Assembly: GCF_014495845.1 (NCBI RefSeq) | Contig: NZ_CP061080.1 | Location: forward strand, 1,043,001-1,107,000 | Direction of reading: 5' to 3' | DNA length: 64,000 nucleotides | From: Aquibium microcysteis | GTDB lineage: Bacteria > Pseudomonadota > Alphaproteobacteria > Rhizobiales > Rhizobiaceae | Shown: positions 25,610-36,002 of the stretch, piece by piece | How positions within the stretch are numbered: the stretch's first letter is position 1 | Layout: the number at the start of each line of letters is the position of its first letter | Program-made: the position numbers and the translations under genes | The notes under the pieces: model-generated | What the model saw: the letters and a program-made list of their open reading frames with translations, nothing else | The model's database searches: none | Told to the model about the DNA's origin: nothing

Positions 25610-26452
25610 ATGACCGATTTCTTCGTCTCGACCGGGTGGCTCGCCGAGCATCTCGACGATCCCGGCCTGTCGGTGGTCGACGGTTCCTGGTACCTTCCCG
25701 CGCAGGGTCGTGACGCCAGGGCGGAGTACGAGGCCGGCCACATCCCGCGCGCCGTCTTCTTCGATCAGGACGTGGTGGTCGCGCCCGGATCGACGCTGCC
25801 GCACACGCTGCCCCCGCCGGAGGTCTTCGCCACCTTCGCCGGTTCGATGGGCATCGGCCGCGACGACACCATCGTCGTCTATGACGGGCCGGGCCTGTTC
25901 TCGGCGCCGCGGGTCTGGTGGATGTTCCGGATCATGGGAGCAAAGGACGTGCGCATCCTCGAAGGCGGCATCGACCGCTGGAAGCGGGAAGGGCGCTTCG
26001 TGACGGACAAGCCGACGAAGGTCGCCCCTTGCCTGTTCGAGGTCGCGTTCGACCCCGGCCGCGTCGCCTCGCTCGACGAGATGCGCAGGGTGGTGGAGAC
26101 GGGGACGGCCCAGGTCGCCGACGCCCGCCCGGCCGGCCGCTTCGAAGGCGTCGATCCGGAGCCGCGCGCGGGCGTGCGCGGCGGCCACATGCCGGGCGCC
26201 CGGAACGTGCCGGCGCTGTCGCTCGGCCGCGACGGCCGTCTGCTGCCGCCCGACGAACTGCGTGCAGCCTTCGAGACCGCCGGCATCGACCTGACGAAGC
26301 CGGTCGTCACCTCCTGCGGCTCGGGGGTCACGGCCGCCGTGCTGGTGCTGGCGCTGGAGACGCTCGGCCATGCCGACACCCGCCTCTACGACGGATCCTG
26401 GACCGAATGGGGCGGACGGCCCGACACGCCGGTCGCCACGGGAAAGGCCTGA
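25610..26452 (+). CDS. sseA: 3-mercaptopyruvate sulfurtransferase
   Basis: A 280-aa enzyme with two rhodanese domains: an inactive N-terminal one (about residues 5-125) and a catalytic C-terminal one. The active cysteine is at residue 236 in SCGSGVTA, the loop form that favours 3-mercaptopyruvate over thiosulfate. GSWYLP and RFEGVDPEPRAGVRGGHMPGA are standard family segments. It transfers sulfur in the cytoplasm during cysteine breakdown. The acetyltransferase starts 5 bp after its stop and is probably cotranscribed. Confidence 0.92.
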   Translation: MTDFFVSTGWLAEHLDDPGLSVVDGSWYLPAQGRDARAEYEAGHIPRAVFFDQDVVVAPGSTLPHTLPPPEVFATFAGSMGIGRDDTIVVYDGPGLFSAPRVWWMFRIMGAKDVRILEGGIDRWKREGRFVTDKPTKVAPCLFEVAFDPGRVASLDEMRRVVETGTAQVADARPAGRFEGVDPEPRAGVRGGHMPGARNVPALSLGRDGRLLPPDELRAAFETAGIDLTKPVVTSCGSGVTAAVLVLALETLGHADTRLYDGSWTEWGGRPDTPVATGKA

Positions 26453-26457
26453 CCGCC

Positions 26458-26982
26458 ATGACGGCCCGCATGCTTACCGCCCGCATCACCCATCTCGAAA
26501 TGGCCGCGCGGCCGGCGCACCGGGTGCCGGCGCCGCTCGGCGCGCAGCTCGCCGTCATGCGCGCGCCGAAGATGCCGCTGCATTTCTACCGCTACCTCTA
26601 CGAGCGGGTGGGCCGGCCGCATCACTGGGAACTGCGCCGCCGGATGGACGACGATGCGCTGGCGGCGGTCATCCACGCCACGACGACGCTGATCGACGTG
26701 CTCTACGTCGACGGCGCGCCGGCGGGCTTCGTGGAGATCGACCTGTCGCGCGCGCCGGAGCAGGCGGAGGTGGAGTATTTCGGCCTGATGGCCGAGTTCC
26801 AGGGCAGGGGCCTGTCGAAGTTCTTCCTGTCCTGCGCGCTGCATGCCGCCTGGCAGCACGATCCGAAGACGCTGATCATCCAGACCAATTCGCTCGACAG
26901 CCCGCGCGCGCTGCAGCTCTACCAGACGATGGGATTCGTACCGGTCGGCACCTCGCAGGCGGAGGTCGAGGCCTGGGACTGA
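26458..26982 (+). CDS. GNAT-family N-acetyltransferase
   Basis: A 174-aa acetyltransferase. The acetyl-CoA-binding motif A is EVEYFGLMAEFQGRGLSKFF with the Q/R-x-x-G core (QGRGLS), followed by QTNSLDSPRALQLYQTMGF, the usual C-terminal strand-helix. The substrate is not evident. It follows sseA by 5 bp. Converges on ald, with a terminator hairpin in between. Confidence 0.85.
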   Translation: MTARMLTARITHLEMAARPAHRVPAPLGAQLAVMRAPKMPLHFYRYLYERVGRPHHWELRRRMDDDALAAVIHATTTLIDVLYVDGAPAGFVEIDLSRAPEQAEVEYFGLMAEFQGRGLSKFFLSCALHAAWQHDPKTLIIQTNSLDSPRALQLYQTMGFVPVGTSQAEVEAWD

Positions 26983-27013
26983 GTACCCGCACGCCTCGTC
27001 TCGGGCACGAAAA

Positions 27014-27042
27014 GGCCCGCCGGCGGTGCAGACCGGCGGGCC
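27014..27042 (-). terminator. Rho-independent terminator of ald
   Basis: A perfect 10-bp stem GGCCCGCCGG / CCGGCGGGCC with a 9-base loop. Read on the minus strand it is followed by CTTTTC, giving the T-run 40 bp after the ald stop. It also separates the convergent acetyltransferase gene. Confidence 0.85.
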
Positions 27043-27083
27043 GGCACGCTTCGCGCGGGAGGGTGCGCGAAGGTGTCGTAGGA

Positions 27084-28202
27084 TCAGGCGGCCTTCAGCG
27101 CCGCCTGCGGCTCGGCCATCTCGTAGCCCAGCGCCTCGGCCACGGCGCGGTTGGTGATCCGCCCCTTGTGGACATTGAGGCCGTTGCGCAGATGGTGGTC
27201 GTCGACCAGCGCCTTCAGACCCTTGTCGGCGAGCTGAAGCCCGTAGAACAGCGTCGCGTTGTTCAGCGCATGCGCCGAGGTGACGGGCACCGCACCCGGC
27301 ATGTTGGCCACGCAATAGTGGATGATGCCGTCGACCCCGTAGGTCGGCTCGGCATGGGTGGTGGCGTGCGAGGTCTCGAAGCAGCCGCCCTGGTCGATGG
27401 CGACGTCGACGAGCACCGCGCCCTTCTTCATGCCCGACAGCATCTCGCGGGACACGAGCTTCGGCGCGGCAGCACCGGGGATCAGCACGGCGCCGACCAC
27501 GATGTCGGCCGAAAAGCACTCCTCCTCCAGCGCCTCGACGGTCGAGTAGCGGGTGTGGATGCGGCCGTTGAAGATGTCGTCGAGCTGGCGCAGCCGCGGG
27601 ATCGAGCGGTCGATGATGGTGACGTCGGCGCCGAGCCCGACCGCCATCTTGGCCGCATGCAGGCCGACGACGCCGCCGCCGATCACGGCGACCTTGCCCG
27701 GCAGAACGCCCGGCACGCCGCCGAGCAGCACGCCGCGGCCGCCATTCGCCTTCTGCAGCGCGGTCGCGCCGGCCTGGATCGACAGGCGGCCGGCCACTTC
27801 CGACATCGGCGCCAGCAGCGGCAGGCCGCCGCGCTCGTCGGTGACGGTTTCGTAGGCCACCGCGGTGACGCCCGAGGCGATCAGGCCCTTGGTCTGCTCC
27901 GGATCCGGCGCCAGATGCAGGTAGGTATAGAGGATCTGGCCCTCGCGCAGCTGCACCCATTCGCCCGGCTGCGGCTCCTTCACCTTGACGATCATGTCGG
28001 AACGCTCGAACACCTCGGCGGCGGTCCTGGCGATCGAGGCGCCGGCCGCGCGGTAGGCGTTGTCGTCGGCGCCGATGCCGGCGCCCGCGCCGGTCTCCAC
28101 CAGCACCTCGTGGCCATGGGCGACGTATTCGCGGACCGCGCCCGGCGTCAGGCCGACGCGGTATTCGTGGTTCTTGATTTCCTTGGGGCAGCCGACGCGC
28201 AT
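27084..28202 (-). CDS. ald: Alanine dehydrogenase
   Basis: NAD-dependent reversible deamination of L-alanine to pyruvate and ammonia; 372 aa, the family length. Catalytic residues are the lysine in [10 protein letters not shown] and the histidine in YTYLHLAPD. The NAD site is [17 protein letters not shown]. The start ATG 28202 has GAGG at good spacing. It diverges from an Lrp/AsnC regulator gene, the standard ald-aldR arrangement in alphaproteobacteria. A strong terminator follows it. Confidence 0.96.
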   Translation of the reverse strand: MRVGCPKEIKNHEYRVGLTPGAVREYVAHGHEVLVETGAGAGIGADDNAYRAAGASIARTAAEVFERSDMIVKVKEPQPGEWVQLREGQILYTYLHLAPDPEQTKGLIASGVTAVAYETVTDERGGLPLLAPMSEVAGRLSIQAGATALQKANGGRGVLLGGVPGVLPGKVAVIGGGVVGLHAAKMAVGLGADVTIIDRSIPRLRQLDDIFNGRIHTRYSTVEALEEECFSADIVVGAVLIPGAAAPKLVSREMLSGMKKGAVLVDVAIDQGGCFETSHATTHAEPTYGVDGIIHYCVANMPGAVPVTSAHALNNATLFYGLQLADKGLKALVDDHHLRNGLNVHKGRITNRAVAEALGYEMAEPQAALKAA

Positions 28203-28355
28203 GTGAGCCTCCTCGTTGAGCTGGGGTGCCTGTTCCCTGATCGTCGGATTCAACCACATCCGGCGTCGAATGTGTTTGCGAAGTCGGTTGCGGGGAGGCG
28301 GCTGCGCGGCTATTGCTTGCGCCGGTCAGGGTCATCGTCGAAGGAATCGCCGCGC

Positions 28356-28829
28356 ATGGGGCTGGACAGGATCGATTTCGCCATCCTCGACACGCTCCAG
28401 AAGGACGGTCGAATCTCCAACGCGTCGCTGGCCGAGAAGGTCGGCCTGTCGCAGTCGGCCTGCTCGCGCCGGCTCGACCATCTGGAGAAGAGCGGCGTCA
28501 TCGAGGGCTATCATGCGCGGCTGTCCAACGGCGCGCTCGGCCACAAGATGACGGCGATCGTCCACATCTCGCTGTCTGGCCAGTTCGAGAAGTCGCTGGC
28601 CGAATTCGAGGCCGCCATCCGGCGCTGCCCCAACGTCCTGTCGTGCCACCTGATGTCGGGCGAATACGACTACGTGCTGCGCATCGCCGCCCGCGACCTC
28701 GAGGATTACGAGCGCATCCACAAGGAATGGCTGACGGCAATGCCGCACGTCATCAAGATCAACTCGTCCTTCGCCCTGCGCGAGGTGATCGACCGCACCT
28801 GGATGGGGATCAGGCCGGAAATGGCCTGA
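28356..28829 (+). CDS. Lrp/AsnC-family regulator, probable AldR
   Basis: A 157-aa feast/famine regulator. The N-terminal helix-turn-helix covers LDRIDFAILDTLQKDGRISN through SQSACSRRLDHLEKSGVI. The C-terminal RAM domain has CHLMSGEYDYVLRIAARDLEDY. It is divergent from ald across 153 bp, so it very likely activates ald in response to alanine; this is inference from the common arrangement. The intergenic region contains the two promoters, but no clear Lrp box could be assigned by eye. Confidence 0.88.
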   Translation: MGLDRIDFAILDTLQKDGRISNASLAEKVGLSQSACSRRLDHLEKSGVIEGYHARLSNGALGHKMTAIVHISLSGQFEKSLAEFEAAIRRCPNVLSCHLMSGEYDYVLRIAARDLEDYERIHKEWLTAMPHVIKINSSFALREVIDRTWMGIRPEMA

Positions 28830-28844
28830 CGGCCGGCGCGGCGC

Positions 28845-30161
28845 TCAATCCTCGAAAGGATCCGGCAGCCGCCGCGCCGGATCGCGCCGCACCAGCACCT
28901 CGCGATGCGGGTAGGGGATCTTGATGCCGTTCGCCTTGAAGGCGTCCCACAGCGCCAGGAACACCTTGCCGCGCACGTTGGTCAGCCCCTGCTGCGGATC
29001 GTGGATCCAGAAGCGCAGCACGAAATCCAGCGACGAGTCGCCGAAGCCGGTAAGCCAGCAGACCGGGCGCCGGTCGACGTCGACGCGGCCGACCCCCATC
29101 GCCGCCTCGATCGCCAGCGCGCTGACCTCGTGCGGGTCGCAGTCGTACGAGACGCCGAACGCGACGTCGAGGCGCACGAGTTCGTCGCTGAACGACCAGT
29201 TGATCACCCGCTGGGTGACGAAATCCTCGTTCGGGATCAGGTATTCGCGCCCGTCGCGGGTGACGACGGAAACGAAGCGCGCCCGCAGCTCACGGATCCA
29301 GCCGAAGGTCTCGCCCACCGAGATCGTGTCGCCCGGCTTGATCGACTTGTCGGTCAGCATGATGATGCCCGAGACGAAGTTGGAGACCACCTTCTGCAGG
29401 CCGAAGCCGAGGCCGACGCCGACCGCGCCGGAGAAGACCGTGAAGGCGGTGAGATCGACGCCCACCGACGTCAGCGCGATGGCGCCGCCGGTCAGGACGA
29501 GACCGAATTTCAGGACCTTGCCGACCAGGACGCGGATCGACGGAGTGAGGTCCTTCGACTGCTGCACGCGCTCGTCGAGATAGCTGCCGATGGCGCCGGC
29601 GACCCACAGGGCGAGCGTCAGCAGGACGGCCGCCTTGAGCAGCGTCAGCGCCGACAGCCGCGACTGGCCGACCGGGAGCGCCAGGCTGTCGAGCAGAAAC
29701 GCGGCGCGGGCATCGAAGCCCAGGATGACCAGCGCCGCGTAGATCCACACCGCCCAGCCGACCAGACGCGCGGCGAGGCGGTTGCGGATCACCCGCGAGG
29801 CGATCGACACGACGACCCAGGCGAGCGCCAGCCACAGGAGGAGCGAAAGCAGCCAGCTGCGGCTCGGCCATGTCGTGGCCCGCAGCACGGTGACGAGCAG
29901 GAACATCAGCACGACGAAGACGATCCAGTCGACCCTTCGCAGGGTGGCGACGAGGACCCGAAGCAGACCCGGATGGCCACGGATCGCGCGCGCCCGGCGC
30001 TCCAGCGCGCTTTCGATCCGTCTGCCTGCAAGCTTGGCCACGGCAAGCAGGATTGCCGCCGCCACGACCTGGAAGAGAAACCACGGATCGGTCGCATGGA
30101 CGAGCCAGCCCTCGATCCAGCCGGTGACGACGTCGGCGATCGCCCGCAGCTGCATCTCCAT
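28845..30161 (-). CDS. MscS-family mechanosensitive channel
   Basis: Inner-membrane channel of 438 aa with about six membrane segments in the N-terminal half. The pore helix and MscS core follow, with GAVGVGLGFGLQKVVSNFVSGI, the beta domain (DKSIKPGDTISV, REYLIPNEDFVTQRVINWSF) and a C-terminal alpha/beta cage ending IKIPYPHREVLV. It probably releases solutes on hypo-osmotic shock. GAGGAGGGCG precedes ATG 30161. It converges on the Lrp gene with 15 bp between them. Confidence 0.93.
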   Translation of the reverse strand: MEMQLRAIADVVTGWIEGWLVHATDPWFLFQVVAAAILLAVAKLAGRRIESALERRARAIRGHPGLLRVLVATLRRVDWIVFVVLMFLLVTVLRATTWPSRSWLLSLLLWLALAWVVVSIASRVIRNRLAARLVGWAVWIYAALVILGFDARAAFLLDSLALPVGQSRLSALTLLKAAVLLTLALWVAGAIGSYLDERVQQSKDLTPSIRVLVGKVLKFGLVLTGGAIALTSVGVDLTAFTVFSGAVGVGLGFGLQKVVSNFVSGIIMLTDKSIKPGDTISVGETFGWIRELRARFVSVVTRDGREYLIPNEDFVTQRVINWSFSDELVRLDVAFGVSYDCDPHEVSALAIEAAMGVGRVDVDRRPVCWLTGFGDSSLDFVLRFWIHDPQQGLTNVRGKVFLALWDAFKANGIKIPYPHREVLVRRDPARRLPDPFED

Positions 30162-30360
30162 CGCGCGCCCTCCTCATCCAGGTCGGAACCGACCGACGGC
30201 TTTCTTCACAGGCCGGAGCCAGGGCGCCGCAGCGTCAGCGACGCCCGCTGCGCCCTGTCATCAATCCGTCTCCTGAATCTGCTGGACTCCCTGACAGACC
30301 GGCGCGACACTCGCTCGCTTTCAGCCGGCTAACGTCAAGCGAGACCCTTCAGGAGGCACC

Positions 30361-32343
<1,983 letters not shown>

Positions 32344-32383
32344 CGCGTTGCCCCGAAACGGGAACGGCTTCCCCTGAAACAGA

Positions 32384-32406
32384 AACGGCGCCCTCAGGGC
32401 GCCGTT
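32384..32406. terminator. Bidirectional terminator between cpdB and the BA14K gene
   Basis: A perfect 10-bp stem AACGGCGCCC / GGGCGCCGTT with a TCA loop, placed between convergent genes. Short T/A runs flank it on both sides (CGTCGTTT to the right, GAAAC to the left). Confidence 0.8.
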
Positions 32407-32429
32407 CGTCGTTTCGTCGGGACTGCCGA

Positions 32430-32870
32430 TCAGCTGTAGGGCGACCAGCACTGCTGGCGCGGGCCGCGATAGGGCTGGAACGTGTTGTCCCACGCGCGGT
32501 AGGAGCGGTAGCGATTCTCGCACCAGTTGATGTGCGCGCGAGTCAGGCTGACGCGGGGGGCGTAGCGGCGCGGTTCCACGTAGCGGTAGGCCGGCACGCC
32601 GAGATAGATGCCGACGTTCGGGCCGCTGTGGCGGTACTTGTGGCGGTACTTGTGACGCTTGTGGCCGTGACGGTAGTCGCCGTCGCGATAGTCGTGGTGG
32701 CGATAGCGAAAGTCTCCGTGACCCTGGTAACCCGGGCCACCGAAGATGTTCTCGTTCTGGTAGCGGGGGATGCCGGCGCCGTCCTGTGCGGAAGCGCCCG
32801 CCGTGCCCGCAAGCATGGCCGCGCCCACCACGGCGCAGAGCCACCCGATCATTCTGGGCGTCTTTGACAT
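32430..32870 (-). CDS. BA14K-family exported protein
   Basis: A 146-aa protein with a signal peptide (about residues 1-30, ending GTAGASA) and a His/Tyr/Arg-rich middle ([17 protein letters not shown]). The C-terminal BA14K motif is [19 protein letters not shown] and RQQCWSPY, with the two cysteines. The family is named from a Brucella immunoreactive lectin-like protein and is common in Hyphomicrobiales. It is probably periplasmic or surface-bound. The frame stays open far upstream, but ATG 32870 before [10 protein letters not shown] is the natural start, with a purine-rich signal upstream. Confidence 0.85.
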   Translation of the reverse strand: MSKTPRMIGWLCAVVGAAMLAGTAGASAQDGAGIPRYQNENIFGGPGYQGHGDFRYRHHDYRDGDYRHGHKRHKYRHKYRHSGPNVGIYLGVPAYRYVEPRRYAPRVSLTRAHINWCENRYRSYRAWDNTFQPYRGPRQQCWSPYS

Positions 32871-33044
32871 CTGCTTTCTCCTCGTTCGTCTGGTCCGGTC
32901 GACCAGATCCGTATCGGTGAAGGGATAACGGCCGGAACCTGAACCCGACATGAACGCGGCGCACCGAAGGTGGTTCCGGGCCGGAATTCCGAAGCACCGG
33001 AGGCGGAGCTTGTCATTCCTGGCGGGCGCGGGCAATGGTCTGTC

Positions 33045-34154
33045 ATGTCGCTTCGCATCGCCACCTTCAACATCGAGAACCTGATGGCCAGGTTCGATTT
33101 CTCCGGCTACCGCAACGAACTCTGGCGGGACCGGGCCGTGGCCCTGTTCGAGGTGAAGAACGAGGCCGAGTACCGCGAACTGGAACGTGCCCGTGCCATC
33201 GCCCACACCGACGACGCCCGACAATTGTCGGCGCTGGCGATCGCCCGCGCAAAGGCCGACATCCTGTGCCTGCAGGAGGTCGACACCATCGAGGCGCTGA
33301 AGGCCTTCGAATACGGCTACCTGTTCAAGATGGTGGGGCAGGGCTACCGCCACAAATACATGACGCCCGGCAACGACAGTCGCGGCATCGATCTCGCCGT
33401 CATGATGCGCGAGGAGACGCGGCACGGCCAGCCGATCGAGTTCGTGCGCATGTCCAGCCACGCCCATCTCACCTTCGACGATCTCGGTCTCCACACGCCG
33501 CTGCTCGGCGAACTGGGCAACGACCCGCACGAGCGGGTCTTCCGCCGCGACTGCCTGGAGATCGACGTGACCGTGGGCGGCCGGCCGCTGACGATCTACA
33601 CCGCCCATTTCAAGTCGATGGGCAGCCCGCGCAACGGCATGACCGGCCGCGAGGCGACGATGCCCGTCCGCATCGCGGAAGCCCTGGCCGTGCGCCGCAT
33701 CATCGAGGACCGCTTCGGCAAGGACCGCACGGCCGACAGGCGCTGGGTGATCTGCGGCGACCTGAACGACTATGCCGAACGCGTCATCATCGAGGGCGAC
33801 GAGGATGCCCCGCGCTTCCGGGTGGCCAGGGAGGCGGGCAGTTCGATCGACGTGCTGACGGCCGACGGCTTCTGCGAGAACGTGGTTCAGCGCCGTCCGG
33901 AACTCGACCGCTGGACGCTCTACCATACGCGCGGGCCGCAGGAGCGGCACCTGTGCCAGCTCGACTACATCCTGCTGTCGCCGGCTCTCGCCCGCAAGAA
34001 TCCGGGTGCGGTCCCCGACATCATCCGCAACGGCCAGCCGTATCGCACCGTCTTTCCGCCCGGCCAGGCGGTGGAACGCTTCCCGCGCACCGGCTGGGAC
34101 CGGCCCAAGGCGTCGGACCACTGCCCCGTGGCGGTCACGCTGGACATGGCCTGA
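33045..34154 (+). CDS. Endonuclease/exonuclease/phosphatase-family protein
   Basis: A 369-aa member of the DNase I-like (EEP) superfamily. It shows [12 protein letters not shown] at the start, the metal-binding glutamate in [23 protein letters not shown] and the C-terminal SDHCPVAV histidine. No signal peptide is seen, so it is probably cytoplasmic. Substrates of the superfamily range from DNA to phospholipids, and none can be assigned. The frame is open to 32970, but ATG 33045 gives the normal domain start. A Nudix-like gene follows 7 bp downstream, suggesting a hydrolase operon. Confidence 0.82.
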   Translation: MSLRIATFNIENLMARFDFSGYRNELWRDRAVALFEVKNEAEYRELERARAIAHTDDARQLSALAIARAKADILCLQEVDTIEALKAFEYGYLFKMVGQGYRHKYMTPGNDSRGIDLAVMMREETRHGQPIEFVRMSSHAHLTFDDLGLHTPLLGELGNDPHERVFRRDCLEIDVTVGGRPLTIYTAHFKSMGSPRNGMTGREATMPVRIAEALAVRRIIEDRFGKDRTADRRWVICGDLNDYAERVIIEGDEDAPRFRVAREAGSSIDVLTADGFCENVVQRRPELDRWTLYHTRGPQERHLCQLDYILLSPALARKNPGAVPDIIRNGQPYRTVFPPGQAVERFPRTGWDRPKASDHCPVAVTLDMA

Positions 34155-34161
34155 GCCGACG

Positions 34162-34887
34162 ATGAGCGTCATCGGCTTCGCCCAGGACCACATGCTGCCG
34201 ACCCCGGACGTGACGCTCCGGCTCGTCGGCGAGCCGCATCCCTACGAGGTGCTGCACGCCGCCGGGATCGAAGCGAACTGGCAGGCGGAGCTTGCACGCA
34301 ACCCCGACCTGTTCGACGGAAGGACCGTCCTGTTCTCCCGCCTGGCGCTCCACGACGGGCGCCTCGTCGGAGACTGTCACGAGGTCCGCTACGCATCGCT
34401 GCTGCACTGGCGTCTGGCGCGCCGGACCGACATGGCTGCCCACCTCTTCGCGATGGCGCTTCCCGTCACCGCCGACGGCGCGGTGCTGACGGTCCGGATG
34501 GCGCCCTGGACGGCCAATGCCGGCCAGGTCTACTTCGCCGGCGGATCGCTGGAGCCGGCGGATTTCGTCGGTGGCGTGGCCGACGTCGATGCCAACATGC
34601 AGCGCGAAGTGCTCGAGGAAACCGGGATCGCGCTGGCCGGCACGCCGCGGGAAGCCGGCTATCGCGTCCTGCGTTCGGATCGCGGCGTCGTCGTGATCCG
34701 CCGCTACGCGCTGAAGCAGACCGCCCGCGAGATCGAGGCTCGGATCGCCGCCTTCGTGGCCGGCGAGGCGCGTCCGGAGATCGTCGAGCCGGTGCTCGTC
34801 ACGCGCACGCAGCCGCGCGCTCCCGGCCTGCTGCCCTGGGTCGGCCGGATCGTCGACTGGCACTTCGCGACGCAGGACGGCGCCTGA
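34162..34887 (+). CDS. Nudix-like hydrolase with a degenerate Nudix box
   Basis: A 241-aa protein with REVLEETGI, the second half of the Nudix box (REUXEEXGU), preceded by [12 protein letters not shown]. The upstream Gly and first Glu of the canonical box are not at the usual distance; an alanine stands where the first Glu is expected. The protein may thus be an atypical or inactive Nudix member. It lies 7 bp after the EEP-family gene and is probably cotranscribed. It converges on the next gene, with 7 bp between stops. Confidence 0.65.
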   Translation: MSVIGFAQDHMLPTPDVTLRLVGEPHPYEVLHAAGIEANWQAELARNPDLFDGRTVLFSRLALHDGRLVGDCHEVRYASLLHWRLARRTDMAAHLFAMALPVTADGAVLTVRMAPWTANAGQVYFAGGSLEPADFVGGVADVDANMQREVLEETGIALAGTPREAGYRVLRSDRGVVVIRRYALKQTAREIEARIAAFVAGEARPEIVEPVLVTRTQPRAPGLLPWVGRIVDWHFATQDGA

Positions 34888-34894
34888 GCCACCG

Positions 34895-35926
34895 CTACTT
34901 CGACTGCCCGACCGCCAGACACGGATAGTAGCCCTCCTCGTCGACGGCTGCGGCCGTACACTGGTCGAAGGCGGCGAGTTCGGCTTCGTCGTCATAGAGG
35001 ATGTACGGGTCCACCAGCATCCGGCCCTTGAGGTCGAGCGAGTTGCCCAGCCGGTCGATCTGCCCCTCGACCTCCGGGCTCAGCGTCAGAAGCGCGTCGC
35101 GCAGCACGTTGCCTTCGACGAAATTGTCCGGCAGCTGGTCGAACGGCCCGTCGAAGAAGGTGTTGAGCGACGTCTCGGCGGCACGCACGCCGACCAGGAT
35201 CCAGCGCTCGCGGTAGCGGTCCTTGTACCAGGCAAAGTGGGTGCGCCGGCCGATCTTGACCTGGGTCGACGCGCTCGACTGGAAGTAGCTCTCGGTGACG
35301 ACGGACTCGTCGAGGACGTAGTGGAAGGTCTCCGTCGCCGGGTTCCACATCAGGAACATCTGCACCCCGGACTCGTCGAACACCGGGCCGATATACTGCT
35401 CGCCGTCGGCCACGATCGCTTCCGGCGGCTTCACGCCGCGCAGGTCGTTGAGGCGGAAGAGGACCATACGCCCCTTCGCGGTGATCGCATAGTCGAGTTC
35501 ACCCCTCTTCTCGACCTTCACCCCGAACTGCTCGGTGTAGGCCCGGTGCTCGGAGATCTCCTGCTCGACGAAGGGATTGTTCTCCGAGAAATAGGCGAAA
35601 TGCACGATCCCCTGGTCGCGGTCGGCGATGTCGAGGCGGAAGTTGCCGGCATAGGGCACGCCGCCATGGACGAACTTGAAGTAGTAGTAGTTCTCCGTCG
35701 GATAGACGGTCACCGCGTCGCCGAGGCTGGAGAAGACGTAGTCGAAGACCTCGTCGATGGAGCGGATGTCGAATTCCGGAGCGCGCAGCACCTCCTCGAC
35801 ATAGGCCTCGTTGGTCTTGATCGTGTTCTGGGCGGCGGCCAGGCCGGTGGCGGACCCGGCGAGAAGGCTGCCGGTCAGGAGCGCCACGGGCGCGAGCGAC
35901 AGGTGAAAAGCACAGCGAAAGCCCAT
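34895..35926 (-). CDS. Exported protein of unknown function, 343 aa
   Basis: Not recognised. It has a signal peptide (MGFRCAFHLSLAPVALLTGS to about residue 33, then QNTIKTNE) and no further membrane span. The mature part is acidic and aromatic-rich (ENYYYFKFVHGGVPYAGNFR, NNPFVEQEISEHRAY, TFFDGPFDQLPDN), with two late cysteines (AFDQCTA, YPCLAVG) that may form a disulfide. GGAGA precedes ATG 35926. It lies 76 bp downstream of the SHxKxGS repeat protein on the same strand, so the two exported proteins may act together. Confidence 0.7.
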   Translation of the reverse strand: MGFRCAFHLSLAPVALLTGSLLAGSATGLAAAQNTIKTNEAYVEEVLRAPEFDIRSIDEVFDYVFSSLGDAVTVYPTENYYYFKFVHGGVPYAGNFRLDIADRDQGIVHFAYFSENNPFVEQEISEHRAYTEQFGVKVEKRGELDYAITAKGRMVLFRLNDLRGVKPPEAIVADGEQYIGPVFDESGVQMFLMWNPATETFHYVLDESVVTESYFQSSASTQVKIGRRTHFAWYKDRYRERWILVGVRAAETSLNTFFDGPFDQLPDNFVEGNVLRDALLTLSPEVEGQIDRLGNSLDLKGRMLVDPYILYDDEAELAAFDQCTAAAVDEEGYYPCLAVGQSK

Positions 35927-36002
35927 TGGCTGTCTCCGGAGAGGCTGGGAACGGCGTGGCGGACGCGGGCGGGACGCAGGGTCCCGCCCGTCATGGCGGA
36001 CG

